Notes: generated by a model from the sequence alone, not told the origin. Shown: positions 19,558 to 29,272, counted from the stretch's first letter. The stretch is DNA of 64,000 bases from Cellulosilyticum ruminicola JCM 14822 (GCF_001311925.1 NZ_BBCG01000016.1:1-64000); one strand, 5' to 3'. Translations and numbers: made by a program.

Positions 19558-19701
19558 TTAAATATCAAATAGATTTTTAGGTCCTTTATCCCTTTGTTTA
19601 TGAATAGCGGAAATTTCATCACAATACCGTCTTCGCTCTCGATGTTCTAGGGACATGACCTCTTGATGACTCCAATGGAAATAGTAGGCAATAAAGGTCA
19701 T
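19558..19701 (-). CDS. Small eCIS protein (DUF6760-like), start uncertain
   Basis: Minimum 47 aa from ATG at 19701-19699. The frame stays open and similar to the family back to about 19737 (VYPTDALYKE), giving 58-60 aa, but no ATG, GTG or TTG exists there, only ATA or GTT behind the AGGAGG at the end of the upstream gene. Recognisable features are FIAYYFHWSHQEV and LEHRERRRYCDEIS, the pattern of the tiny protein found between the tail-assembly and tube genes in many eCIS loci. A single-base sequencing loss near 19730 could explain the missing start codon. Function unknown. Confidence 0.6.
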   Translation of the reverse strand: MTFIAYYFHWSHQEVMSLEHRERRRYCDEISAIHKQRDKGPKNLFDI

Positions 19702-19733
19702 TTCTTTGTAAAGTGCATCAGTTGGATAAACCT

Positions 19734-20111
19734 TTATCCCTCCTGAGTAAAATTTAGAGGTACTTTATGAATTTTTCCACATTCAGGACATGTTACAACC
19801 ATTGTAGGTTCTTCTACTCCATTAATTTCTTGATACATATTTTGCAGATATTGAAGGTCTGCTGTAAATAATTTTTCAATAACCTGTGGTGTTATAAAAC
19901 TTATACTGCCTATATTTAAAATAACTCTTGATAGTAAAATAATCGTTAAATACCCCGGATTACGTTGCACTTCTGGATCTCTTAAAGGTAAAATTTCATC
20001 TGCTGCTGTTGCAAGGCGCATTCTTCCTTTTTTATGTAATACACCTTGATTGTCTAAATATCCTTTTGGTAATTCAAATTCATACTCAGTTCTAAATTCC
20101 ATATTCTTCAC
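19734..20111 (-). CDS. Tail-assembly-type eCIS protein with zinc-ribbon end
   Basis: 125 aa. It begins YEFELPKGYLDNQGVLHKKG and RMRLATAADEILPLRDPEVQ, then a helical LTIILLSRVILNIGSI stretch; this is a widely conserved eCIS and tailed-phage protein placed just after the tube gene, thought to act as an assembly chaperone. The C-terminus has CPECGKIH, half of a zinc ribbon. It lies 11 bases downstream of the tube gene and overlaps the AGGAGG of the next small gene. Confidence 0.72.
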   Translation of the reverse strand: MKNMEFRTEYEFELPKGYLDNQGVLHKKGRMRLATAADEILPLRDPEVQRNPGYLTIILLSRVILNIGSISFITPQVIEKLFTADLQYLQNMYQEINGVEEPTMVVTCPECGKIHKVPLNFTQEG

Positions 20112-20122
20112 CTATTCCTATT

Positions 20123-20557
20123 TTATGATTTTCTTACAACTGACTCGCATGCAAGTTCTACTTCTTCAATTGCTACTTCTGTACCAGATGTCGCATTAAA
20201 ATCTGTTGAACGATATTTACAAGGCCACGCATTAGTTACTGTCCAAACTGCCACTTCTTTTGTACCTGTTTCATCTAATAAACTAATGGTTAAATCATGT
20301 CTTTCAATCTTACCATTTCGAATATCACTAATCCAATTGAAGAATGCAAGTGAACTTGTAACACCTTTTTTAAGGGTAATATTGCTATATTCAATAAGCC
20401 CTGGTTGTTTAATATAATCTGGGGTTGGATAATCTCCTTCACGATATTTAATTACATCAACTGTTACATCTGGTGCACTCACTTCTGAAAATCCTGCTAC
20501 ATTAATGCCGCCACAGTCTACTTTAAAACGAAACTTTCTAAAAGGATAATCTGCCAT
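20123..20557 (-). CDS. Inner tube protein (Afp1/Pvc1-like)
   Basis: 144 aa. PFRKFRFKVDCGGINVAGFS, then TVDVIKYREGDYPTPDYIKQ, ITLKKGV, WISDIRNG and the closing WPCKYRSTDFNATSGTEVAI are hallmarks of the T4 gp19-like tube family. Hexamers of this protein stack to form the tube. It directly follows the sheath gene by 20 bases, the classical sheath-tube order, and a strong GGAGG site precedes it. Confidence 0.9.
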   Translation of the reverse strand: MADYPFRKFRFKVDCGGINVAGFSEVSAPDVTVDVIKYREGDYPTPDYIKQPGLIEYSNITLKKGVTSSLAFFNWISDIRNGKIERHDLTISLLDETGTKEVAVWTVTNAWPCKYRSTDFNATSGTEVAIEEVELACESVVRKS

Positions 20558-20577
20558 TATGTTTTTCCTCCTTTATT

Positions 20578-22338
20578 TTACTCTTCCATCTTTTGTGTGA
20601 TTCTAAAGATTACAAACTCAGCTGGTCTTACTGGTGCAATACCAATGACACAAATCAAACGGCCATTTAAGATATCATCTTGGGTCATTGTATCCCTACC
20701 AATATTCACAAAGTAGGCTTGATCTTCTGTAGCACCTGCTAATGCCCCATCTCGCCATATTGTAGATAAGAAAGCACCAATTGTTCGACCTACTCTTGCC
20801 CAAAGGACTTCATCATTTGGTTCAAAAACAGCCCAGTTTGTATTGGCTTTAATAGATTCTTCTACATAAATGAATAATCTACGTACGTTAACATATTTCC
20901 AGTTGCCATCGCTGCTACATGTACGAGCGCCCCATACTTGAATGCCTTTGCCTGGTATGTTACGAATAAGGTTTACACCTTGTGGGTTTAAAATATCTTG
21001 TTCAGCTTTATTATAAAGTGAACTTAAACCTGTACATCCTCTTACAGATTCATTTGCTGGCGCTTTATGTACACCATGCTGCATATCACTTCTTGCATAG
21101 ATTCCCATCATTGCCCCTGATGGTGGCATATAATTAGACTTTTTATCTAAGGCATCATACATTTCAATCCAAGGATGATACATTGCTGCATAAGAAGTAT
21201 CCATAATGCCTCTATGTGCTGCTACATCTGTAACTTTTACTTTATCCATAGGGACATCTAATACAGCAAAGCGGCTTCCTAAATTTTCACAATGTGCCAC
21301 AAGGGCAAGTTGAACGGCTGGATCTACAATTCCTGGTACAGCCATAATGCTGACATTGCTATTTTCAATAAAAGAAGCAATCCCTGTTCTTTGACCTGGT
21401 CCTTTATCACTGCCTATAAATACAGAAGCATCTGTCGTTGTCGTTGTGCCATCGCTACCGCCTTCTAATGTAATCTTACCACCTTCTGTTTCTTCTCCAA
21501 AGATTAAATCTACTGGATGTTTGATATCTTCTACTAAATTGACTGTGATTTGAACAAGATTTGATTTAGCCACTTTTTTCACAATATAATTTGAAGCATT
21601 TGGATTAAGTGAAAGTTTTTCATATTGTTCTTGAACATTATCATAGCTCACACTTAAATCAAAATCGCAAGTTGTAAGAGCTGTTGTTGGTACAATGTCT
21701 GTATCTACAACTGTTTTTTCATCAAATGCTTCTGCAAAAGTTACCATGCGGTCTACAATTTTAATAATTTTATTATAAATTGGTTTTGCTTTTTCATCTG
21801 ATAAATCATTGAAAACAACAATGTCTCCTTCTACAAATCCTGCTGTAGATTTAAGGATAAATTGTTTTCCCTCTGCACCTATAATTTGTGTCTTTGCCTT
21901 CATTGATTTACGTATAGCGATTTTAATTTTATCGCCCCATGCACCAGGATTGGCTGCTGTAAAACTTAAGATTTTTCCTGCGTCTTCGCCTTGAGCTGGC
22001 ATAGCATCTTCTGGGGCTACACGCATTACAAAGCAGCGTGAACCTCCATTTAAGAAAAAGTGCTCTACTGCATAAGGTAAGAAGCGATTTCCTTCATACG
22101 CATTAGCTGATAAATACCCACCAAATTTTCTTTGATAATCAGCAAAACTTGTAATGAATTCTGGTGCGCCTATTACAGGGCCCCTTTCAGCCATACCTAC
22201 AAAACCTGCAGTACTTGTGCTAACGCCCTCCATAGCTTTTAATCCTGAATCAAATTCTTCAACATATACACCCGGAGATAAATATTCTGGCATACTTGAC
22301 GGTTTGCGCTTAATAAGCCAAACCATTCCCCCTTTCAT
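20578..22338 (-). CDS. Contractile sheath protein (Afp2/Pvc2-like)
   Basis: 586 aa. MPEYLSPGVYVEEFDSG is the standard opening of tail sheath proteins; SGLKAMEGVSTSTAGFVGMA, AVEHFFLNGGSRCFVMRV and the C-terminal GARTCSSDGNWKYVNVRRLF confirm the family. Subunits form the outer sheath whose contraction drives the tube. The start is uncertain: GGGGG lies too close to the ATG at 22326 and the conserved family start is residue 16, so the first ATG (22338) is kept. Only one sheath gene is present, whereas Afp and PVC loci often carry three (Afp2-4). Confidence 0.92.
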   Translation of the reverse strand: MKGGMVWLIKRKPSSMPEYLSPGVYVEEFDSGLKAMEGVSTSTAGFVGMAERGPVIGAPEFITSFADYQRKFGGYLSANAYEGNRFLPYAVEHFFLNGGSRCFVMRVAPEDAMPAQGEDAGKILSFTAANPGAWGDKIKIAIRKSMKAKTQIIGAEGKQFILKSTAGFVEGDIVVFNDLSDEKAKPIYNKIIKIVDRMVTFAEAFDEKTVVDTDIVPTTALTTCDFDLSVSYDNVQEQYEKLSLNPNASNYIVKKVAKSNLVQITVNLVEDIKHPVDLIFGEETEGGKITLEGGSDGTTTTTDASVFIGSDKGPGQRTGIASFIENSNVSIMAVPGIVDPAVQLALVAHCENLGSRFAVLDVPMDKVKVTDVAAHRGIMDTSYAAMYHPWIEMYDALDKKSNYMPPSGAMMGIYARSDMQHGVHKAPANESVRGCTGLSSLYNKAEQDILNPQGVNLIRNIPGKGIQVWGARTCSSDGNWKYVNVRRLFIYVEESIKANTNWAVFEPNDEVLWARVGRTIGAFLSTIWRDGALAGATEDQAYFVNIGRDTMTQDDILNGRLICVIGIAPVRPAEFVIFRITQKMEE

Positions 22339-22371
22339 GAGAAAATTTTTTGTACAAACTTTATATAGGAA

Positions 22372-22388
22372 ATAGTATAAAATACTAT
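22372..22388. other. Short palindrome between PAAR and sheath genes
   Basis: ATAGTAT, AAA, ATACTAT is a perfect 7-bp inverted repeat within a 72-base gap, the largest gap inside the structural part of the operon. It could attenuate transcription from the accessory genes or regulate a second start point for the highly expressed sheath and tube genes. Confidence 0.3.
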
Positions 22389-22410
22389 AACTTTCATTAA
22401 TTCATTTTAC

Positions 22411-22797
22411 TTATTTGATCTGAATGGTACTTTGTCCTGGATTATTGATTGCAATGACCCCACCATACGCACACATCAACTTAGAAATATTGTTTAAAGC
22501 CGGCTTATTTTTAATCAGTACCGTAGGCGAACCTGGTGCCCACGGGGCCGTAATCACCGGCATACACGGCTGAGGTGTCAACACTCCTAATGCCGCCGAC
22601 GTAGCTGAAGCCACTATGGGATTCGCTAAGCTCGTACACATTCCAAAAGGCAAAATATTGGTCATTGGTATATTGTCCATAATGTTCGCTAGTGGCATAC
22701 TTGTCATAACGCCATTTTGTGGTAATATTGTTAAATTCGAAGGTACATTTCCAAAACTACACTGCAACATAGCACCACCGCATACACAAAGTCCCAT
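22411..22797 (-). CDS. PAAR-like spike tip protein (DUF4280)
   Basis: 128 aa. The DUF4280 pattern is plain: CGGAMLQCSFGNVPSNLTIL, then DNIPMTNILPFGMCTSLANP, PQPCMPVITAPWAPGSPTVL and CAYGGVIAI. The family is a PAAR relative that caps the spike and, in other systems, carries cargo or sharpens the tip. Conserved cysteines likely bind metal. It precedes the sheath gene, away from the spike gene. Confidence 0.87.
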   Translation of the reverse strand: MGLCVCGGAMLQCSFGNVPSNLTILPQNGVMTSMPLANIMDNIPMTNILPFGMCTSLANPIVASATSAALGVLTPQPCMPVITAPWAPGSPTVLIKNKPALNNISKLMCAYGGVIAINNPGQSTIQIK

Positions 22798-22801
22798 AGA
22801 C

Positions 22802-23239
22802 TCACCTACTTTCTAAGCTTATTATAAACTGATCATCTCTTCTATAAATAATGTAATAACTTGTAAATACATAAAAATCATCTAATAAAATCGTATACTT
22901 TCCTTCTTCATCACTCATGCCCTGATATACTCTAATGACTTCAGCATTGACTTTATATTGTTTTTCTAAAGATTTATTGATTACAAATGTATGGGGCATC
23001 CTATATTCTTCTATCTCAAAAACTTCTAAAGGCGCCGTGAGTTCATCCCATATAATGAAATTAAAACCTACTAACGGCATAGGTAGTAAACGATTAATAT
23101 GTATTTCCTTGTTTCCTCCACCTTGACTATATTTAAGCAGACTTCTTTCAGGCCTAGGTATTAATAACACTTTCTCACAAGGCACCTCAATACTGCCAGT
23201 AATCTTATACGCTTGCGCTAAACTCGCCCCATATGGCAT
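22802..23239 (-). CDS. Conserved hypothetical eCIS-linked protein (145 aa)
   Basis: Not recognised. The sequence alternates short beta strands (YKITGSIEVPCEKVLLIP, GKYTILLDDFYVFTSYYIIY) with little helix, consistent with a small beta-sandwich. Its start overlaps the stop of the 84-aa gene by one base (TAATG), implying coupled translation, and it ends 4 bases before the PAAR-like gene. It may be an accessory surface or tip-loading protein; that is inference from position only. Confidence 0.6.
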   Translation of the reverse strand: MPYGASLAQAYKITGSIEVPCEKVLLIPRPERSLLKYSQGGGNKEIHINRLLPMPLVGFNFIIWDELTAPLEVFEIEEYRMPHTFVINKSLEKQYKVNAEVIRVYQGMSDEEGKYTILLDDFYVFTSYYIIYRRDDQFIISLESR

Positions 23240-23493
23240 TAAACGTATAGTATGATTGGATTCCTTTTATCAAGCTCTTTACATACTATGGATGCCTCAT
23301 AAGGTACATACTTAGGATGGCAAATGACTACTTTAAGTGTTTCTTGCCAATTACCCGTCCATACAAAATATCCATCCTCTTTGCTCATCATCATGCCTTC
23401 ACAAGGCGTCATATGAAACTCAAAGTCTTTTCCTTTCAACACCTTACCTGTCAAATCATCAATTAATCTAAAGACACATATCACATTTGCCAT
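23239..23493 (-). CDS. Small beta-domain protein, carboxypeptidase-regulatory-like
   Basis: 84 aa. VICVFRLIDDLTGKVLKGKD, then KEDGYFVWTGNWQETLKVVI and HPKYVPYEASI resemble, in strand order, the small beta-sandwich of carboxypeptidase-regulatory-like domains (xxDxTGxP ... DGxF ... I ... GY). Similarity is weak. It is coupled to the downstream 145-aa gene through TAATG and lies one base after the DUF4255 gene. Confidence 0.5.
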   Translation of the reverse strand: MANVICVFRLIDDLTGKVLKGKDFEFHMTPCEGMMMSKEDGYFVWTGNWQETLKVVICHPKYVPYEASIVCKELDKRNPIILYV

Positions 23494-23494
23494 C

Positions 23495-24072
23495 TTATTG
23501 CCCCATTTCTTCTACTGCAAACTTAGTTGTAACCACTCTTTGTACCTCTTCTCTTTGCATAGAAGATAATAATACAGGTGATACCTCTAAATACACACTA
23601 AGCTGCATAGGGATTCCTAATCCTGTCCATATTTTCGATTTTTCCTCTAAAGGCATATGTATAACTTGTAAAGCGCTAGTATCATCAAACGTTTCACTAA
23701 ATTGATGAATCTTAGAAATATCAATGACTGCATGATCATATAAATTTTGCATTACAAGGCCTAATATACGCTGTTCATCTTCTCCCTTAGCTGCTATCTG
23801 CGCTTTATGATTCACATAAATCATATATTTAAGTTTCAATGACTGTGGTGCTTTTGTTTTATAGGCTTGTCCCACTATCCTACTTTCCATATAACCCATA
23901 TCTGCACTTTGTATATCATACAAAAAATTCCTAATTGATAATCTGCATCTTTATCTACTGGTGAAATCAATTTAATCATTTCCTCATTGGCTATATACAT
24001 AGGACATAAATGCTGCCTCAGCAAACTACCTATATACTGGCTAATATCTGCTATAATGCTATACCCTGCCAT
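23495..24072 (-). CDS. DUF4255 tail terminator/cap protein (Afp16/Pvc16-like), frameshifted
   Basis: Joined product 192 aa, the family's normal length. The first frame gives MAGYSIIADISQYIGSLLRQ and DADYQLGIF; the second continues LYDIQSADMGYMESRIVG and EDEQRILGLVMQNLYDH. Adding one base to the A6 run at 23922-23927 restores a single frame. DUF4255 proteins sit at the end of the tube and sheath and stop their growth. I chose ATG 24072 because GAGGTG lies six bases upstream; an upstream ATG at 24147 lacks a site. The disruption is probably a sequencing deletion. Confidence 0.8.
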
Positions 24073-24150
24073 CTTCATCACCTCATTTTCTTTGAACCGT
24101 ATAATAAAGGGGCTGCAGCATCTTTTGACTTTCATAAACCATTTCATATT

Positions 24151-25572
24151 TTAGAAGCTTTGTTTCATAAACCTTTTTATAAAATATTTTTGTGATAACT
24201 TATTAAAATCTATAAATTTCTTAGAAACTATCTTTCCTTCTAAACTTGTTATAAAATTCAATCCATAGTTGCCTTCTGCTACAAGTTCTAGTCCTTCTGG
24301 TAATTCCTCTAACTTATTAAATATAATTATCTTTTCTACAACTTCATTTTCTGAAGTTAGCCCTTCTTCGCTGCCTATCTCATCTTGAATTCCTTCTCCA
24401 TCACTGATTGCGCTTTGGCCCAATGCTTCTTCAACTACTGTACTTTCTTCCACTTTTATAACTTTTTCTAATTGTATGATTTCTTCTTGCTGTGCTTCTA
24501 TCCTTGTTATAATGGCAATGCCTGCTTCTGGATAGAAATAAGCATTTTGCAAATCAGCCATATATTTCCCAGTTTTTTCTTTAAAGACTTCTTGAATAAC
24601 TGGCATTTTTTCACCTAAATAAGTATTGTAATCAATTTGTCCCTTAAAAAACTGACCCTCTACAATGGCTTTATGGGCTGCATCATATAAAATACCTTTT
24701 CCTTGCCTTAGCCCTTGCAGAAATTCACCTTCATAAACCTTATTATTTTCCATGCCATCATACTCAATGCCTTGCCCATGACGTTTGCCCATAGACAGCA
24801 TGCCCTCATAGACAAGCTGTCCTTCTTGGTTATATTCCTTACCCATACCTTCTCTTTGACCATGAGTATAATTACCTACATACATATACTTATTATTCCA
24901 ATAACGCAAGGCCTCTCCAGAAAACAAATTGTTTTTATAAGTCCCCTCAAAGATTACTTGGCTTTTTTTATTATATAAAACGCCTGCGCCTTCTTTTACA
25001 CCTTCTTTAAAAGCGCCTGTATACCATTCACCCGTTATTTTATTATATAATGTACCTATACCATCATAGAGATTTTTACTAAATTGTCCTTCATAAATCA
25101 GCTCATTATTCTTATTGTATAATTTACCTTGTCCCTCTTTTCGGCCTGCTACAAAGTCTCCTTCATAATGCATACCATTGGCGCCATATAAAGTCCCTTT
25201 ACCTTCATAACTATTTTCTACAAGCTCTCCCTCATAAATCAGTTTTTTTTCTAAATCATAGACTTTACCATGTCCTGTGCACTTACCTTCTACAATATCA
25301 CCTTTATAAACCACTTGATCTTTTCCATTTACTGATTTTAGAATTTTAGCTTGTCCAGTATAAGTTTCAAGGTCATTGTCATTATAATAAAAGACCTTCT
25401 CTACTATTTCTAAACTTACAGGAATCGCACGCCCTATATAAACAAAATAACCAATTCCAAGGAGGCTCAATAAGATTATGAATAACATCACAACTTTCTT
25501 TGCAATCATCCAATTACCAATTGTGATATAATCTTCTTCACTTGTAGGCATAATGCCTAGAAAATCTTTCAT
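24151..25572 (-). CDS. Membrane-anchored MORN-repeat protein
   Basis: 473 aa. A cytoplasmic N-terminus of about 25 residues is followed by one membrane segment (VVMLFIILLSLLGIGYFVYI), then roughly ten MORN repeats of the form YEGxFxxGxxxGxGxLYN between residues 65 and 310, then an acidic linker and a C-terminal globular part. MORN repeats bind lipid or protein partners. Three successive genes in this operon have membrane segments, suggesting they work together to anchor, sense for or release the injection system. GGAGGTG precedes the start. Confidence 0.8.
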   Translation of the reverse strand: MKDFLGIMPTSEEDYITIGNWMIAKKVVMLFIILLSLLGIGYFVYIGRAIPVSLEIVEKVFYYNDNDLETYTGQAKILKSVNGKDQVVYKGDIVEGKCTGHGKVYDLEKKLIYEGELVENSYEGKGTLYGANGMHYEGDFVAGRKEGQGKLYNKNNELIYEGQFSKNLYDGIGTLYNKITGEWYTGAFKEGVKEGAGVLYNKKSQVIFEGTYKNNLFSGEALRYWNNKYMYVGNYTHGQREGMGKEYNQEGQLVYEGMLSMGKRHGQGIEYDGMENNKVYEGEFLQGLRQGKGILYDAAHKAIVEGQFFKGQIDYNTYLGEKMPVIQEVFKEKTGKYMADLQNAYFYPEAGIAIITRIEAQQEEIIQLEKVIKVEESTVVEEALGQSAISDGEGIQDEIGSEEGLTSENEVVEKIIIFNKLEELPEGLELVAEGNYGLNFITSLEGKIVSKKFIDFNKLSQKYFIKRFMKQSF

Positions 25573-25584
25573 TTTCCCACCTCC

Positions 25585-28383
25585 TTATGCCCTATTCAAG
25601 CTTTCATCGTATATTAATAAAGCCATATCTTGTACCTTCGTTTCTTTAGATACAAAGCTATTGCACTTTGTAAGATACCATTTTGCTATTTCATCTAATT
25701 TATTTTCTTTAATAACCTGTAAAAACCAATTTCTAGCATTAGGAAAATCTGCTTTATAAAAGTAATCAAGTGCCATTTCAAATTGGTCTTGTGTGCTTTC
25801 TTTGGCCTGTCTTACTTCTTTTATATCGCCCTCATAATAATCATATAAATCTACCTTTTCATTGCTAGGCCCTAATACATAACCTATATAACGACATTTA
25901 TAACTCTCTTGTATCTGCTCTATATATTCTTTGGTTGCAATAATATTACATGCCATCTTTCTAAATAAAGGTAAAAATCCATAAAGCCATTCTAAACGAT
26001 ATGCTAGGAAAACAGGTTTTACTCTATCCATTTCACCAGCTAGTTCTAATCTTATATCTAGCTGATCAAGTAATGTGACTTGCTGCATATTTTCCCTTAA
26101 TATACCTGCAACCTTATTATTCTTATTTAACTTTTCATGAATAATAAAACTTGCTTCTAATGCCTTATGAGGCTCATCGTAAAGTGCTGTTACATCAAAG
26201 AAATACCTATGTTCAATATTTAATACACCATCATATTTTCCTACTGTCTTATTAATAATTCTAAAATTATCATTCATAATTTGCGCTACTCCACTTACCG
26301 TTTGCTCCAGTATATTTAAATAACGATAGGATGTAATTGCGATAGGTTTATTCATTTGTTTATAGGTTCCCACTGTCATTTCTTGAATACTATTTTTCTC
26401 TAATAAGCCAAAAAACTTCTTCGGTACAAAACTATAGTAATGTTTAGTAATTTCATTTAAATCATATTGATTTGAAACTTTTTCTGCTATAAGCGTATTG
26501 AGTATTTTACTGATATTAGCAAATTCATCATACCCATAGCTTTGTAAATGCTCGGCTTTCTCTTGTTCTTTCCAAGACTTCAAACATCCCTCTATTTTCT
26601 TAAGAGGTACTAATGTTTGTTTAATGACCAAACTTACAACTACTATAATGATTAGTGCAATATATATAATTAATCTAATTATTCGCTTAATAAACGCTTG
26701 TATTTGTGTTTTTCCATAAAGAAAATTCTCACCTACCTCTAAAATAGCTTCCACTTCTTGATTACTATTTTTAATAGGTAGTAACCTAACCAAGTGTCTT
26801 CCTTCCTTATAAATCACATTTCCCTTCTCTAGAGGCATTCCCGAGTTAATAACTGCCTTATACTGAGCATATTCACTAGGACTTGTGTAATGTTTCAGCG
26901 CATAATAGTTAGGAATCTCATCATCCATTGTAATCAGTAATGTCTCATCTTTTACTAAGATTAATCTTGTGGATACCGCATCATTTAACAAAATTTTGCT
27001 GAGTTCATTTTCTTCTACTCTACCTTTTTTATACCATAGGTCTTCCACCTTTTCTGTGTTAATGCCACTTAATAATAATTCACTTGTGCTTTTTATATCC
27101 TTACGATTATCATTTTCTACTTGCAGCGTATAAAGATGAATAACCCCTACTGAAAAAACTATAATGCTGACCACAACTATAGGGACAATATAACATGTGA
27201 GCCTTATAAAAACATAAGGGCTATTTTGAATAAAATACATTAAAACAATAATTATAGCAACCATTACTAAAAGACTTAAGAATAACGGCAATATAGTATA
27301 AGCAATTAATCTCAAAACTGTTACCGGAGATAATCTTAATGTGACAGCGCTAATTGCATCTTTCCCTCCATTATTCGTTACAAATATCTGTACATGCTTT
27401 GCTTCTTCCTCACTTGTGACAGCTACTAAACTTTTCTTCATCTGATACGCCATCTTATAACAGCTGCTATAATTTGTTGTACTTCCCTTAAAAATTTCTC
27501 GTCCCCAAAACATTAATTGGCTCTTATTGGTTACAACATTAATCCTACGAATATCTCCCGTTTCCTCTACTGCAACATATAAGTTATTATCCCAATCCAC
27601 CTGAGCTGAAAGTATATGATAATCAACTGTTTCTTTACCATCTATAGGTACCTTACTCAGCCTATCACTTTTGCTAATATATAATTCTCCTTGATCTGTG
27701 ATGCCACCTACTTCTTTATATACACTAAATAAACTATGTAACTTCTCATGAGTAGGCATCTTATAACTTTTATCAATTGTTTTAATTAAAGTATTTGCAC
27801 GTGTTTGCTGTACCCATTTTTGCCTGCATAAATTATTATTTTCCTTTTTTATACCCAAAATATTAAATTGTAACTGTCCCTCATCTTCACTAACATTAAG
27901 TTTACTAAATACAATAGACGGCTCTAGACATTCTACTAATATTTTCTTATGACTACTTTTTAAAAATCCTGTACTTAGTTTGATGATTTGCTGCTTTACT
28001 TCATGATTCTTTACATTTGTGATGGTCGTAAGTAAGTAAATATTATGGGCCATATCACTTGCAATATCTTCTATTTGTAAGAGTTCATTTTGCTTAATCT
28101 TATTTTCACTATATAAATAATTGACATCTAGATTCTGATTTAACTTGATAATATACTCCCTGCTTCCAGAATTAAGTGTCATACAAATATCTTCCGGCGT
28201 ACTGCTTAAGCACTCCACACGATTTTCAAAAGAAGGGGTATCAATATAAACCTCTGCAAAAGCCCAAATTATACTTAATACTACTGCCAGACATATATTA
28301 ATAATAATCAGCTTTTTCATATGCTTTAATAAATCTATTAAAAAGCTCTTAATTTGCTGGCTCCACTTTTCGACTCCTTTCAT
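25585..28383 (-). CDS. Membrane sensor with degenerate class III cyclase-like domain
   Basis: 932 aa. One membrane segment lies near residues 24-44, a large external region follows, then two close membrane helices around TVLRLIAYTILPLFLSLLV and CYIVPIVVVSIIVFSVGVI, another external segment, a last helix and a HAMP-like linker (LVPLKKIEGCLKSW). The stretch near residue 652 (FVPKKFFGLLEKNSIQEMTV) matches the lead-in of class III adenylate cyclases, but the metal-binding Asp of FSDIR is replaced (AITSYRY), so catalysis is unlikely. A TPR-like C-terminus follows (ALDYFYKADFPNARNWFLQV). ATGA overlap with the upstream gene. Role: probable signal receiver for the particle, by inference. Confidence 0.65.
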   Translation of the reverse strand: MKGVEKWSQQIKSFLIDLLKHMKKLIIINICLAVVLSIIWAFAEVYIDTPSFENRVECLSSTPEDICMTLNSGSREYIIKLNQNLDVNYLYSENKIKQNELLQIEDIASDMAHNIYLLTTITNVKNHEVKQQIIKLSTGFLKSSHKKILVECLEPSIVFSKLNVSEDEGQLQFNILGIKKENNNLCRQKWVQQTRANTLIKTIDKSYKMPTHEKLHSLFSVYKEVGGITDQGELYISKSDRLSKVPIDGKETVDYHILSAQVDWDNNLYVAVEETGDIRRINVVTNKSQLMFWGREIFKGSTTNYSSCYKMAYQMKKSLVAVTSEEEAKHVQIFVTNNGGKDAISAVTLRLSPVTVLRLIAYTILPLFLSLLVMVAIIIVLMYFIQNSPYVFIRLTCYIVPIVVVSIIVFSVGVIHLYTLQVENDNRKDIKSTSELLLSGINTEKVEDLWYKKGRVEENELSKILLNDAVSTRLILVKDETLLITMDDEIPNYYALKHYTSPSEYAQYKAVINSGMPLEKGNVIYKEGRHLVRLLPIKNSNQEVEAILEVGENFLYGKTQIQAFIKRIIRLIIYIALIIIVVVSLVIKQTLVPLKKIEGCLKSWKEQEKAEHLQSYGYDEFANISKILNTLIAEKVSNQYDLNEITKHYYSFVPKKFFGLLEKNSIQEMTVGTYKQMNKPIAITSYRYLNILEQTVSGVAQIMNDNFRIINKTVGKYDGVLNIEHRYFFDVTALYDEPHKALEASFIIHEKLNKNNKVAGILRENMQQVTLLDQLDIRLELAGEMDRVKPVFLAYRLEWLYGFLPLFRKMACNIIATKEYIEQIQESYKCRYIGYVLGPSNEKVDLYDYYEGDIKEVRQAKESTQDQFEMALDYFYKADFPNARNWFLQVIKENKLDEIAKWYLTKCNSFVSKETKVQDMALLIYDESLNRA

Positions 28384-29272
28384 TTTCCCTCCTCCTCTTG
28401 CTGATATACCACATTACCAATATGATATAGCTCTTTATACGTATAACTGCTTACAGGCTTTACATCTTGTTTTGACCGCATCACTTTAAAGCCACAAGCC
28501 CCTGCAATCAAAATGAGAAGCCACATCATCGCATTTAAACCATACTTCTTAAAATTTTCCCCTGCCTCCTCTTTTCTTATAATCAGCCATTCTCTAAGGT
28601 CTTCTTTCTTAGCAAGCTCATCTGGTAATTGATTTAAACACATGTACAGTTCCTTATAACTTTTAAAACCATAAATCATTTTCTTTTGAAATACCTCTAA
28701 CGCTTTAGTATTTTTTTTAATCTCATATTCCTGGCTATATTCATCTGCTAAAATACTAAAATTTGTTCGCCCAATAATTTAAATACCAGTGTTTCACTGG
28801 TATTATTTTTATAAACTAGAGGCCTAAGATCAACGAAATAGTTAAAATAAATACTGCCATCTTTATTTAAGTTCATGCAATTAGGTTTTAAAAGTAGTGA
28901 CAGCCATCTTCCATCGATTTCTAATGTCTGACATAACCCTACTAACTTCTTACATAATAATTTTTTCTTTTTAAAAGTATCAATATATAAGTCCATATAA
29001 GTTTGCATTAATTGTTCTTTTTGGTAAGTAAAAAGTAAATTCAATGTTCCTTCATATATGAAATGCCCTTTATAGTCTCTATTATTTTTAAAAAGTCCAC
29101 CCTGCATTACTTCAGCAAGAATCCTTTTTTGAAGATGCATTTGACTTACACAAATACATGTGTAAAGTACTCTGTCTAAGCTACGTTTATCACTACATAT
29201 ATAAACTGTATTCACTTCGTTCTCTAATACAACACGCCGTATCTCCAAAGTATAATCAGCAGTATAAATCAT
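28380..29272 (-). CDS. Kinase-fold-like protein with C-terminal membrane anchor, frameshifted
   Basis: Two open frames (29272-28748 and one running to 28380) join into a 297-aa protein if one base is added in the A4 run at 28750-28753 (GEQILVF then LADEYSQEYEIKK). LLLKPNCMNLNKDGSIYFNY resembles the catalytic-loop to DFG stretch of protein kinases (LKPxN...DG...D) without the catalytic Asp, so it may be a pseudokinase, comparable in design to EssB/YukC. A membrane segment (NAMMWLLILIAGACGF) lies near the C-terminus. It overlaps the cyclase-like gene by 4 bases. The family call is tentative. Confidence 0.5.

Noticed and set aside
22372-22388. Strong terminator splitting the eCIS operon
   Set aside because: The stem is only 7 AT-rich pairs without a T tract; noted as a possible attenuator only.
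28748-28763. 8-bp tandem duplication (CTAAAATA, CTAAAATT) as cause of the kinase-like frameshift
   Set aside because: A single lost base in the A4 run explains it equally well and fits the pattern seen elsewhere in the window.
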